From positions 1 to 10,279 of the forward strand of contig JAEWBE010000135.1 in assembly GCA_023391275.1 (NCBI GenBank): a stretch of DNA of 10,279 nucleotides. Reading direction: 5' to 3'. The notes under the pieces are model-generated. The model was not told the DNA's origin. It made no database searches and saw nothing but the letters and a program-made list of their open reading frames with translations. This DNA comes from Bacillota bacterium (GTDB lineage: Bacteria > Bacillota > Clostridia > Oscillospirales > Acutalibacteraceae). Of the stretch, positions 1-7,022 are shown one piece after another. Position numbers and translations under genes: made by a program. Each line of letters begins with the position of its first letter. Position 1 is the stretch's first letter.

Positions 1-2022
1 CCGCTCTATATGCGAACCACAGAAGAAATGCTTGAAGAATTTTCTTACCTTGGCAAAGAGAAAGCATATGAAGTCGTAGTGACAAACACAAATTTAATTG
101 CCGATATGACGGAAGAAATCACTCCGATCCCGCCAGGAACTTTTCCGCCGTTTATTGAAGGCGCCGAGGAACAGCTGACCAGCATTACGTGGAAAAGAGC
201 AAAGGAAATTTATGGCGATCCGCTCCCGGATATTGTCAAGAAGCGCTTGGACCGGGAACTGGGTTCCATTACAAAGCATGGATTTTCAATTCTGTATATG
301 ACCGCGCAAAAACTGGTTGCCGATTCCGAAGCGCACGGCTACCTGGTTGGCTCGCGTGGTTCGGTCGGTTCGTCCTTTGTTGCCAACATGTCCGGTATTT
401 CCGAAGTAAACCCGCTTGAACCGCACTATGTCTGTCCGAACTGCAAACACAGCGAATTTATCACCGACGGCAGCTACGGCAGCGGATTCGATCTTCCCCC
501 GAAAAAATGCCCTGTCTGCGGTGCGGATTATAACCGCGACGGCCATACAATTCCGTTTGAAACCTTTCTTGGCTTTGACGGAGATAAAACGCCGGATATT
601 GATTTGAACTTCTCCGGCGAATACCAGACGAGCGCACACCGATACACAGAAACGCTTTTCGGCAAGGATAATGTTTTTAAAGCAGGAACAATTGCTACGG
701 TTGCAGACAAAACAGCCATCGGCTTTGTAAAGAAATATGCCGAGAGTAAGGGAATGGTGATGCACCGCGCGGAAGAACTGCGCCTTGCCACCGGCTGCAC
801 AGGAATTAAACGTACAACCGGCCAGCACCCAGGGGGTATGGTGGTTGTGCCAAAAGGGATGGAAATCTATGATTTTTGTCCGGTGCAGCACCCTGCCAAT
901 GATCAGAAATCCGATAATATCACAACGCACTTCGACTTTCATTCCATCCATGACACGATCTGCAAGCTGGACGAACTTGGTCATGATGTTCCGACGATTT
1001 ACCGTTATCTGGAGGATTACACCGGCATACCCGTTATGAAGGTCTCCATGAGCGACCCCGAGGTAATGTCGCTGTTTACATCGACCGAAGCGCTCCACGT
1101 AAAGCCGGAGGACATTGATTCCCCAACCGGTACCTTTTCTCTTCCGGAGGTTGGCACAAGTTTCGTGCGACAGATGCTGATGGATTCCAATCCTCAAACC
1201 TTTTCCGACCTGCTTCAGATTTCCGGTCTGTCCCATGGAACGGATGTTTGGCTTGGCAACGCCCAGGACTTAATCAAAAACGGAACCTGCACGATTTCAG
1301 AGGTAATCGGAACGCGTGACAGCATTATGACATATCTGCTTTTAAAAGGTCTGGAACCTAAAATGGCATTTAAAATCATGGAAATCACCCGTAAAGGCAA
1401 GGCAACCAAATTGCTGACCGAAGAACATATTAATGCGATGAAGGAACATGGCGTGCCGCAATGGTACATTGATTCCTGCATGAAGATCAAATATATGTTC
1501 CCGAAAGCGCATGCGGCGGCATACATGATTTCCACCCTTCGTCTTGGATGGTATAAGGTGCACAGGCCGGTTGAATACTATGCAGCGTACTTTACCGTGC
1601 GTGGCGAAGATTTTGACGGTGCGACCGTCATTCAGGGCAGGGAAGCGGTTCGCCGCCGTATGAACGAAATCAGCATGAAGGGCAAGGAAGCAAGCGCAAA
1701 GGAAGAATCTGCGTACGCCACTTTTCAGATTGTTAACGAAATGCTGGCGCGCGGCATAGAAGTTCTTCCTGTTGATCTTTATCAATCCGATGCCAAAAAG
1801 TATCTGGTTGAGGATGGTAAAATAAGACTTCCTTTTTCATCTTTGGCCGGTGTGGGGGAAGCCGCTGCAAGCAGCCTTGCCGCAGCGAAAGAGAAAGGGA
1901 TCTTTATTTCCATTGACGATGTGCAGACTCGTTCAAAAGTTTCGAAGTCGGTCATTGAAACGCTCACCGCTGCCGGCGCGCTGACCGGTTTGCCGGAAAG
2001 CAGTCAGATGACGCTATTCTAG
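1..2022 (+). CDS. polC: DNA polymerase III alpha subunit, PolC type (C-terminal part, 5' truncated by window)
   Basis: Replicative DNA polymerase of low-GC Gram-positives, acting at the fork with the sliding clamp. The reading frame is open from base 1 (Pro-Leu-Tyr precede the first Met at base 10), so the gene begins outside the window. 673 residues are visible, a little under half of a typical PolC of about 1,430-1,450. Numbering from the window edge: a phosphate-binding GSRGSVGSS stretch near 117; a four-Cys zinc site (C145, C148, C170, C173); the catalytic palm motif PDIDLNFSG with Asp199 and Asp201; the TTGQHPGG block; KLDELGHD with Asp324, the likely third catalytic Asp; the PolC signature SGLSHGTDVWLGNAQ near 408; and a helix-hairpin-helix-like LAGVGEAAA near the end. 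The extreme C-terminus QMTLF fits a beta-clamp binding motif. The PHP/exonuclease and OB regions lie upstream. The TAG stop abuts an inverted-repeat block; no classical terminator follows. The frame looks intact. Confidence 0.97.
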   Translation, partial: PLYMRTTEEMLEEFSYLGKEKAYEVVVTNTNLIADMTEEITPIPPGTFPPFIEGAEEQLTSITWKRAKEIYGDPLPDIVKKRLDRELGSITKHGFSILYMTAQKLVADSEAHGYLVGSRGSVGSSFVANMSGISEVNPLEPHYVCPNCKHSEFITDGSYGSGFDLPPKKCPVCGADYNRDGHTIPFETFLGFDGDKTPDIDLNFSGEYQTSAHRYTETLFGKDNVFKAGTIATVADKTAIGFVKKYAESKGMVMHRAEELRLATGCTGIKRTTGQHPGGMVVVPKGMEIYDFCPVQHPANDQKSDNITTHFDFHSIHDTICKLDELGHDVPTIYRYLEDYTGIPVMKVSMSDPEVMSLFTSTEALHVKPEDIDSPTGTFSLPEVGTSFVRQMLMDSNPQTFSDLLQISGLSHGTDVWLGNAQDLIKNGTCTISEVIGTRDSIMTYLLLKGLEPKMAFKIMEITRKGKATKLLTEEHINAMKEHGVPQWYIDSCMKIKYMFPKAHAAAYMISTLRLGWYKVHRPVEYYAAYFTVRGEDFDGATVIQGREAVRRRMNEISMKGKEASAKEESAYATFQIVNEMLARGIEVLPVDLYQSDAKKYLVEDGKIRLPFSSLAGVGEAAASSLAAAKEKGIFISIDDVQTRSKVSKSVIETLTAAGALTGLPESSQMTLF

Positions 2023-2130
2023 GGGACTGCTGAATCAATCTTCGCATTCATCTCGTCGTCTGATTTTCACCGGATCGGCATTAAAGAGCTGACTTGGTAA
2101 TCTGTACATTTTGATTTAATCTCAGTTCCC
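2022..2130. repeat. Inverted-repeat-bounded intergenic block after polC
   Basis: Seen directly: GGGGACTG at 2022-2029 can pair with CAGTTCCC at 2123-2130 (8 pairs, one a G-T/G-U). Just inside, AATCAA at 2033-2038 pairs with TTGATT at 2111-2116. The two ends therefore form imperfect terminal inverted repeats of roughly 17-20 bases around an interior of about 70 bases. The left end begins on the last base of the polC stop codon and the right end stops 3 bases before the -35 element of the his promoter. No convincing ORF, target-site duplication or U-tract was seen. It could be a small non-autonomous element (MITE-like), a long-range 3' structure on polC mRNA, or chance. Confidence 0.35.
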
Positions 2131-2133
2131 TTG

Positions 2134-2163
2134 TTGACAAAGTATAATTTAGTATGGTATTAT
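2134..2163 (+). promoter_or_regulatory. Promoter of the his operon (sigma-A type, extended -10)
   Basis: A perfect -35 TTGACA lies at 2134-2139 and a -10 TATTAT at 2158-2163, with an 18-bp spacer. A TG dinucleotide at 2155-2156, one base before the -10, gives an extended -10. Transcription should start near 2169-2171, leaving a leader of about 50 nt before hisZ. That is too short for a T-box riboswitch, the common his control element in Firmicutes. The call is from sequence match only; the start site is inferred. Confidence 0.8.
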
Positions 2164-2177
2164 ATTAGCATACTAAA
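2148..2177. promoter_or_regulatory. Palindromic operator candidate overlapping the his promoter
   Basis: TTTAGTATG (2148-2156) and CATACTAAA (2169-2177) are a perfect 9-bp inverted repeat separated by 12 bp. Half-site centres are 21 bp apart, about two helical turns, as expected for a dimeric repressor on one face of DNA. The arms flank the -10 hexamer: the left lies in the promoter spacer, the right over the predicted start site. The left arm is not transcribed, so an RNA attenuator hairpin is unlikely. An additional AGTAT at 2141-2145 sits 10 bp upstream of the AGTAT in the left arm. Repression of the his operon in response to histidine is inferred. A TrpR-family HisR/YerC regulator has been proposed for Gram-positive his genes, but I cannot confirm that its motif matches. 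Confidence 0.65.
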
Positions 2178-2220
2178 GTGAACGCTTAAATTGCTGGTAA
2201 ATTAGGAGCGGCTTAACCAT

Positions 2221-3420
2221 ATGAAAAAATACAACAAAATTACTCCCGAGGGTACAAATGATCTGCTTTTCGAGGAGTGTATGGCCCGCAAGTATATTGA
2301 AAAAACACTTTCCGAAGTTTTTTCTTCCCGTGGATTTCATGAAGTAGTAACTCCCGGACTTGAATTTTATGATGTTTTTAATCCTGAATCTTCCGGAATC
2401 GGTCAGGAAGTCATGTATAAAATGACGGACCAGCGCGGCCGGCTTGTGGTGATGCGGCCGGATTCTACAATGCCGATTGCCCGGCTGACCGCAACCAGAC
2501 TGCAAAACCTTCCAAAGCCCATCCGACTTTTTTATACCCAGCCGATTTATCGCAACAACCCCGGCCTGACCGGGCGCAGCGATGAAACCGTTCAGACCGG
2601 AATTGAGCTGCTTGGTGCGGGAGGAATGCGTGCGGATCTGGAAGTAATTGTTACTGCCATCGAGGCACTCGGCAAGTGTGTACCGAATTTTCGCCTTGAA
2701 CTTGGTCACGCGGGATTCTTCCGCGCGCTGGCCGAACAGCTTCCTGTTACCGACGATGTGCGTGAAGATATCCGGTGTACCATTGAAACAAAGGATTATG
2801 CCGCGCTGAACGCTATTCTTGACGGGCTTGAAAATTCACGGCAGGTTATGGCAATCAGGCGCCTTCCACGGCTTTTTGGCGGTGAAGAAGTGTTTAACCA
2901 GGCTGCGCTGTTATGCGATGATGAAAAGTCCGGCCAAACGATCGAGTACCTTCATGAGCTTTACCGTTCCCTTACGAAGCTTGGCCTCGACAATCAGATT
3001 ATTGTTGATTTGGGACTTGTGCAGCGCAACGATTATTATACCAATATTGTTTTCAGCGCCTATGTTGAAGAGTACGGGGATGCTATGCTGCTTGGCGGCC
3101 GCTACGATAATCTTCTTGGCTGTTTTGGCCTGCCGATGCCTGCAATCGGATTTGCAATCAATGTGGACGCGATTGCCAAGATCATGCTGGAACGCGGGAA
3201 AACCCCTGCCGTCAAGCCGGTTGATATTCTGGTGCACGGGGAGACAGGATACGAAATTCAGGCCCTTCATCACGCTTCCGATTTGGTGGAGCAGGGGTAT
3301 CAATGTGAAAGCAGCGTATTTGAAACACATGCCGAGGCACTGGAATATGCCAAAGCGAGCGGTATGAAACGCATTGATTTTGTTGGCAGAACCATTGAAA
3401 CGACTATTTTAAAGGATTGA
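2221..3420 (+). CDS. hisZ: ATP phosphoribosyltransferase regulatory subunit HisZ
   Basis: A catalytically dead paralogue of histidyl-tRNA synthetase that combines with short HisG to form the first, feedback-inhibited enzyme of histidine synthesis (ATP + PRPP to phosphoribosyl-ATP). 399 residues, usual for long HisZ. The class II synthetase core is visible: motif 2-like RPDSTMPIAR (79-88), YRNNPGLTGRSDETVQTG from 110, the histidine-pocket-like VQRNDYYTNIVF (267-278) and motif 3-like GGRYD (292-296) with a following PAIGF. A degenerate C-terminal domain of about 65 residues replaces the HisRS anticodon domain. The neighbouring short hisG settles HisZ over HisS. The start is ATG 2221; AGGAG at 2204-2208 lies a rather long 12 nt upstream, and no better in-frame start was seen. 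First gene of the operon, 4 nt before hisG. Confidence 0.93.
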   Translation: MKKYNKITPEGTNDLLFEECMARKYIEKTLSEVFSSRGFHEVVTPGLEFYDVFNPESSGIGQEVMYKMTDQRGRLVVMRPDSTMPIARLTATRLQNLPKPIRLFYTQPIYRNNPGLTGRSDETVQTGIELLGAGGMRADLEVIVTAIEALGKCVPNFRLELGHAGFFRALAEQLPVTDDVREDIRCTIETKDYAALNAILDGLENSRQVMAIRRLPRLFGGEEVFNQAALLCDDEKSGQTIEYLHELYRSLTKLGLDNQIIVDLGLVQRNDYYTNIVFSAYVEEYGDAMLLGGRYDNLLGCFGLPMPAIGFAINVDAIAKIMLERGKTPAVKPVDILVHGETGYEIQALHHASDLVEQGYQCESSVFETHAEALEYAKASGMKRIDFVGRTIETTILKD

Positions 3421-3424
3421 TGAT

Positions 3425-4063
3425 ATGAGGCAGCTCAGAATTGCCCTGACCAAAGGAAGACTTGAAAAAGATACGGTTGCCCTTTTCGAAGTGATTGGGT
3501 TTGACTGCTCCGCTGTAAGCAGCAAGGGGCGCAAGCTGATTCTTCCGATTGGCAATAATCAGTTTGAAGTTGTTCTTGCAAAAGCTGCGGACGTAATTAC
3601 TTATGTGGAGCACGGCGTATGCGATTTGGGAGTTGTCGGCAAAGATACCATCATGGAAAATGGCAGCAGTTTTTATGAAGTGCTTGATCTGGGCTTCGGC
3701 AAATGTAAATTTGCACTCGCCGGACCGAAAGGGAAGGACTTTTTCAGTGGCTATTCAGCCAAAACCATTGCAACCAAATATCCAAATGTCGCCAGAAATT
3801 TCTTTGAGCGCAAGGCGATGGACGTTCGTGTGATTAAAATAGAGGGTTCGGTGGAGCTCGCCCCGCTTTTGGGGCTTTCCGACGCCATTGTCGATATTGT
3901 GGAAACAGGTTCCACCTTACGGGAAAATGGGCTTGAAGTCATTGAAACAATCTGTGATATTTCTGCAAGGCTGATTGTGAACTCGGCAAGCTTAAAACTC
4001 AGAAAAGTGGAAATTGAAACTCTTGTGGAACAAATGGAGCGGGCAAAGGAGGGCTGCAAATGA
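3425..4063 (+). CDS. hisG: ATP phosphoribosyltransferase catalytic subunit, short form
   Basis: Catalyses the committed first step of histidine synthesis, joining ATP and PRPP, in the cytoplasm. At 212 residues it is the short form, lacking the roughly 80-residue C-terminal allosteric domain of long HisG. This form depends on HisZ for activity and histidine inhibition, consistent with the adjacent hisZ. Visible markers are the N-terminal LRIALTKGRLEKDTVALF, the DLGVVGKDTI segment, and the PRPP-binding loop region GLSDAIVDIVETGSTL (150-165). AAAGGA at 3411-3416, inside the end of hisZ, is spaced 8 nt from ATG 3425. The stop overlaps the hisD start in an ATGA (4060-4063), so translational coupling is likely. 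Confidence 0.97.
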   Translation: MRQLRIALTKGRLEKDTVALFEVIGFDCSAVSSKGRKLILPIGNNQFEVVLAKAADVITYVEHGVCDLGVVGKDTIMENGSSFYEVLDLGFGKCKFALAGPKGKDFFSGYSAKTIATKYPNVARNFFERKAMDVRVIKIEGSVELAPLLGLSDAIVDIVETGSTLRENGLEVIETICDISARLIVNSASLKLRKVEIETLVEQMERAKEGCK

Positions 4064-5343
4064 TACAGGTGGTAAAAGAAGGCGGTGGCTTTGGCCGTGA
4101 TTTTATTCAGCAGCTGAAACTTCGCAGCGAAAATTCTAACCGGCAGGTAGATTCCGCTGTTGAGGAAATTATTGAAAATGTCCGTAAGAAGGGTGATCAG
4201 GCCGTTCTTGAATATACCCTGCGGTTTGACGGAAGCATCCCGGAACACATTGAAATCAGCAAAGAAGAAATGCGGCGGCTTGCCGAACAGTGTGACCCGG
4301 ATTTTGTAGCCGCGCTGAACCGGGCGGCGGAAAATATTATGGATTTTCATCAACGCCAAAAACAACAAAGCTGGCTGAACACACAAGCCGACGGCGTCAT
4401 CATGGGGCAGCGCATACGCGGCCTTTCCAAAGTGGGCATCTATGTGCCGGGCGGCACAGCGGCGTATCCCTCTTCCGTTTTAATGAATGCGATTCCTGCT
4501 AAAATCGCTGGAGTGGGTGAAATTATCATGGTCACTCCGCCGGGCAAGGGCGGAAGACCGAATCCGGATATTATGGCAGCGGCGCTCGCAGCGGGAGTTG
4601 ACCGGGTTTTCCTGGTTGGCGGCGCGCAGGCGGTTGCGGCATTGGCGTTCGGTACGGAAAGCATTCCAAAGGTGGAAAAAATTGTAGGGCCGGGCAACAT
4701 TTATGTGGCCACTGCGAAAAAGCACCTTTACGGAACGGTCGATATTGACATGATCGCCGGCCCAAGTGAAATATTGGTGATTGCGGACGAAACCGCAAAC
4801 CCAAAATTTCTTGCGGCTGATTTAATGTCTCAGGCTGAACATGATGTTCTTGCCTCGGCAATTCTGCTTACCACTTCCGCAAAAATTGCGGAAGAAACTG
4901 TGAAGCAAATTTATGAACAAATCGAAGGTCTTTCCAGAAAAGATATTATCAATCAGTCACTTGACCGGTTCGGTGCGGTGGTTGTTTGCGACAGTATAGA
5001 GGAAGCCATAGAATTTGCCAATGAATTGGCGCCGGAGCATCTTGAGGTCTGCGCCAAAAATCCAATGGAATTCATCGGAAAAATCGATAATGCGGGTTCT
5101 GTTTTTCTCGGGAATTATTCGCCTGAGCCCCTCGGCGATTATTTCGCTGGGCCAAATCACGTACTCCCAACAAGCGGCACGGCACGATTCTTTTCGCCGC
5201 TTTCCGTTGACAGCTTTATCAAGAAGTCCAGTTTTATTTATTATACGGAAGATGCACTGAAGCAGGCACAGGACGACATTATCAGGCTTGCCGACACCGA
5301 GGGCCTGACAGCTCACGCAAATTCCATTAAAGTGAGGCGCTGA
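4060..5343 (+). CDS. hisD: Histidinol dehydrogenase
   Basis: Zn-dependent, NAD-linked enzyme that oxidises L-histidinol via histidinal to L-histidine, the last two steps of the pathway. 427 residues, normal length. The expected zinc ligands are present: Gln258 and His261 in MSQAEHDV, Asp360 in DYFAGPNH, and His419 in GLTAHANS. The catalytic pair Glu326-His327 sits in APEHLEV. The NAD-domain segments VPGGTAAYPSSVLMNAIPA and VGPGNIYVATAK are also clear. Residue numbers nearly match the E. coli enzyme. The start is set by the ATGA overlap with hisG and by a strong AAAGGAGGG at 4045-4053, 6 nt upstream. One base separates its stop from the hisC start. Confidence 0.98.
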   Translation: MIQVVKEGGGFGRDFIQQLKLRSENSNRQVDSAVEEIIENVRKKGDQAVLEYTLRFDGSIPEHIEISKEEMRRLAEQCDPDFVAALNRAAENIMDFHQRQKQQSWLNTQADGVIMGQRIRGLSKVGIYVPGGTAAYPSSVLMNAIPAKIAGVGEIIMVTPPGKGGRPNPDIMAAALAAGVDRVFLVGGAQAVAALAFGTESIPKVEKIVGPGNIYVATAKKHLYGTVDIDMIAGPSEILVIADETANPKFLAADLMSQAEHDVLASAILLTTSAKIAEETVKQIYEQIEGLSRKDIINQSLDRFGAVVVCDSIEEAIEFANELAPEHLEVCAKNPMEFIGKIDNAGSVFLGNYSPEPLGDYFAGPNHVLPTSGTARFFSPLSVDSFIKKSSFIYYTEDALKQAQDDIIRLADTEGLTAHANSIKVRR

Positions 5344-5344
5344 C

Positions 5345-6400
5345 ATGACATACCGGTTAAATGATAAAATTAGGGATTTAAAACCTTATGATCCGATTAC
5401 CGGAAACTATCGGATCCGGCTGGACGCAAATGAATCTTTTATTCCGGTGCCGGACACAGTCATGTCAAAAATTCTGGAAGCGGTATCGCTGACAGAATAC
5501 AACCGTTACCCGGATTCAAAAGCCTCCGAGCTTTGCAGTCAGTTTGCGGCTTACTATCATATTAATGCACGGAATGTAACTGCCGGGAATGGTTCCGACG
5601 AGCTGATTTCGGTTATCTGTAATGCTTTTTTGATGAAAGATGACGTGATGCTGACCGTATCGCCTGATTTTTCCATGTATAAATTTTATTCTTCTATTTG
5701 TGAGACAAAATGTATTGAGTATCAGAAGAAACCGGATTTGACCATTGATGTGGATGAGTTGATCCTTACCGCGAATGAGCATAATGTAAAAATGATTCTG
5801 TTTTCAAATCCCTGCAACCCCACTTCACTTGGGCTGAAAAAAGCGGATGTCAGGCGGCTGATTGATTCTGTAAAAGCATTGGTGGTTGTTGACGAGGCCT
5901 ACATGGACTTTTGGAATGAGTCTTTGTTGACAGAAGCTGAGGATTACGATAATCTGATCATCCTGCGCACTTGTTCGAAAGCGTTTGGCATGGCAGGAAT
6001 CCGGCTTGGATTTGCGGTCGCGAACGAAGCACTGACAAATGCTTTAAAAGCTGTAAAATCACCTTATAACGTAAATGCACTGACTCAAAAAATCGGTTCG
6101 ATTTTATTGAACGAGCATGAATTGACTCAGTCATCTATTGCAAAAATCATTGCTTCTAAAAATCAGCTCTATTCTGAAATGGAACGGATTGAAAGCAGTC
6201 ATAAGGGTCAAATGCATGTCTACCCCAGTGTTGTCAATTTTATACTGGTCCAGTTGGAGGAAGCAAAGGAAATGTACCAATCTTTGCTGAATGCCGGAAT
6301 TGCCGTGCGTTTTATGGGTGATTTTTTAAGAATTACCGCCGGAACCAGGGAAGAAAACGCAGAACTAATTAAGAAATTTGAAGCTGCCATTTTAATTTAG
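5345..6400 (+). CDS. hisC: Histidinol-phosphate aminotransferase
   Basis: PLP-dependent class I/II aminotransferase that converts imidazole acetol phosphate plus glutamate to histidinol phosphate. 351 residues, normal for HisC. Visible features: the N-terminal LDANES and NRYPD substrate segments; NPCNPTS (155-161) with the PLP-contacting Asn; VDEAYMDF with Asp183, which pairs with the pyridine nitrogen; and TCSKAFGMAGIRLGFA with Schiff-base Lys212 and phosphate-binding Arg220. GAGG at 5334-5337, inside hisD, lies 7 nt before ATG 5345. Its place between hisD and hisB supports HisC over a general aromatic aminotransferase, although HisC enzymes may have side activities. A 19-nt gap leads to hisB. 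Confidence 0.96.
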   Translation: MTYRLNDKIRDLKPYDPITGNYRIRLDANESFIPVPDTVMSKILEAVSLTEYNRYPDSKASELCSQFAAYYHINARNVTAGNGSDELISVICNAFLMKDDVMLTVSPDFSMYKFYSSICETKCIEYQKKPDLTIDVDELILTANEHNVKMILFSNPCNPTSLGLKKADVRRLIDSVKALVVVDEAYMDFWNESLLTEAEDYDNLIILRTCSKAFGMAGIRLGFAVANEALTNALKAVKSPYNVNALTQKIGSILLNEHELTQSSIAKIIASKNQLYSEMERIESSHKGQMHVYPSVVNFILVQLEEAKEMYQSLLNAGIAVRFMGDFLRITAGTREENAELIKKFEAAILI

Positions 6401-6419
6401 AAGATAAGAGGCGTGAAAC

Positions 6420-6995
6420 ATGAGAACGTCAGCTCAACAGCGTAAAACGCATGAAACAGATGTTAAAATCGAGCTTGCATTGGATGGAGGAGAAGTGGAT
6501 ATTTCCACGGGCATCGGTTTTTTTGACCATATGCTCAACGCTTTTGCCGTTCATGGCGGGTTCGGGTTAAAGGGTGTCGCCGTCGGCGATTTACTGGATG
6601 ACTGCCATCACACCGATGAGGATACCGGTATTGTGCTGGGTAAAGCCTTTGCGGATGCACTTGGCGATAAATCAGGCATTGCCCGTTACGGAAGTTTTAC
6701 TGTTCCAATGGATGAAGCGCTCGCGTCTGCCTCAGTCGATATCAGCGGCAGGCCGTTCCTTGTTTTTCACGCCGAGTTTCAACAGGAACGCGTTGGGGAT
6801 TTCGACACCTGCATGACGGAAGAATTTATGCGCGCCTTTGCAATGAATGCGGGAATCACACTTCATATCCGCGTGGAATACGGCGTAAATGCGCATCATG
6901 AAATAGAAGCAATCTTCAAAGCGGTCGCGCACGCGATGCGTCTGGCCACGGCTCAAACATCCACGGGAACGCTTTCCACAAAAGGTTCCCTTTGA
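6420..6995 (+). CDS. hisB: Imidazoleglycerol-phosphate dehydratase
   Basis: Mn-dependent dehydratase that converts imidazole glycerol phosphate to imidazole acetol phosphate. 191 residues: the monofunctional form, without the phosphatase domain of enterobacterial HisB. The paired metal-binding motifs are present: GFFDHML (33-39), DCHHTDEDTGI (61-71) and NAHHEIEAIFKA (157-168). The N-terminal RKTHETDVKIEL and C-terminal TGTLSTKGSL also fit. AGAGG at 6407-6411 lies 8 nt before ATG 6420. Its substrate would be made by HisH/HisF, which are not encoded next to it: hisH normally follows hisB in many Firmicutes, but here hisA follows after only 27 nt. Confidence 0.97.
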   Translation: MRTSAQQRKTHETDVKIELALDGGEVDISTGIGFFDHMLNAFAVHGGFGLKGVAVGDLLDDCHHTDEDTGIVLGKAFADALGDKSGIARYGSFTVPMDEALASASVDISGRPFLVFHAEFQQERVGDFDTCMTEEFMRAFAMNAGITLHIRVEYGVNAHHEIEAIFKAVAHAMRLATAQTSTGTLSTKGSL

Positions 6996-7022
6996 ATCTG
7001 CAACTCAACAGGAGGCCGGCAC

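Noticed and set aside
286..1236. Long open frame of 316 codons on the minus strand, antisense to polC
   Set aside because: It lies wholly within well-conserved polC, its translation has no recognisable domain, and it has the His/Arg/Cys-rich look of a shadow frame.
2221..3420. Histidyl-tRNA synthetase (HisS) as an alternative for hisZ
   Set aside because: The HisRS signature residues are altered, the anticodon-binding domain is reduced, and a short HisG that needs HisZ follows immediately.
3859..3874. GCCCC/GGGGC mini-hairpin within hisG
   Set aside because: The stem is only 5 bp, there is no T-run, and it sits in the conserved region before the PRPP loop; likely chance.
5927..5953. TTGACA followed by GATAAT inside hisC, resembling an internal promoter
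   Set aside because: The spacer is only 15 bp, the site lies in conserved coding sequence, and it is far from the next gene start; not enough to call it.
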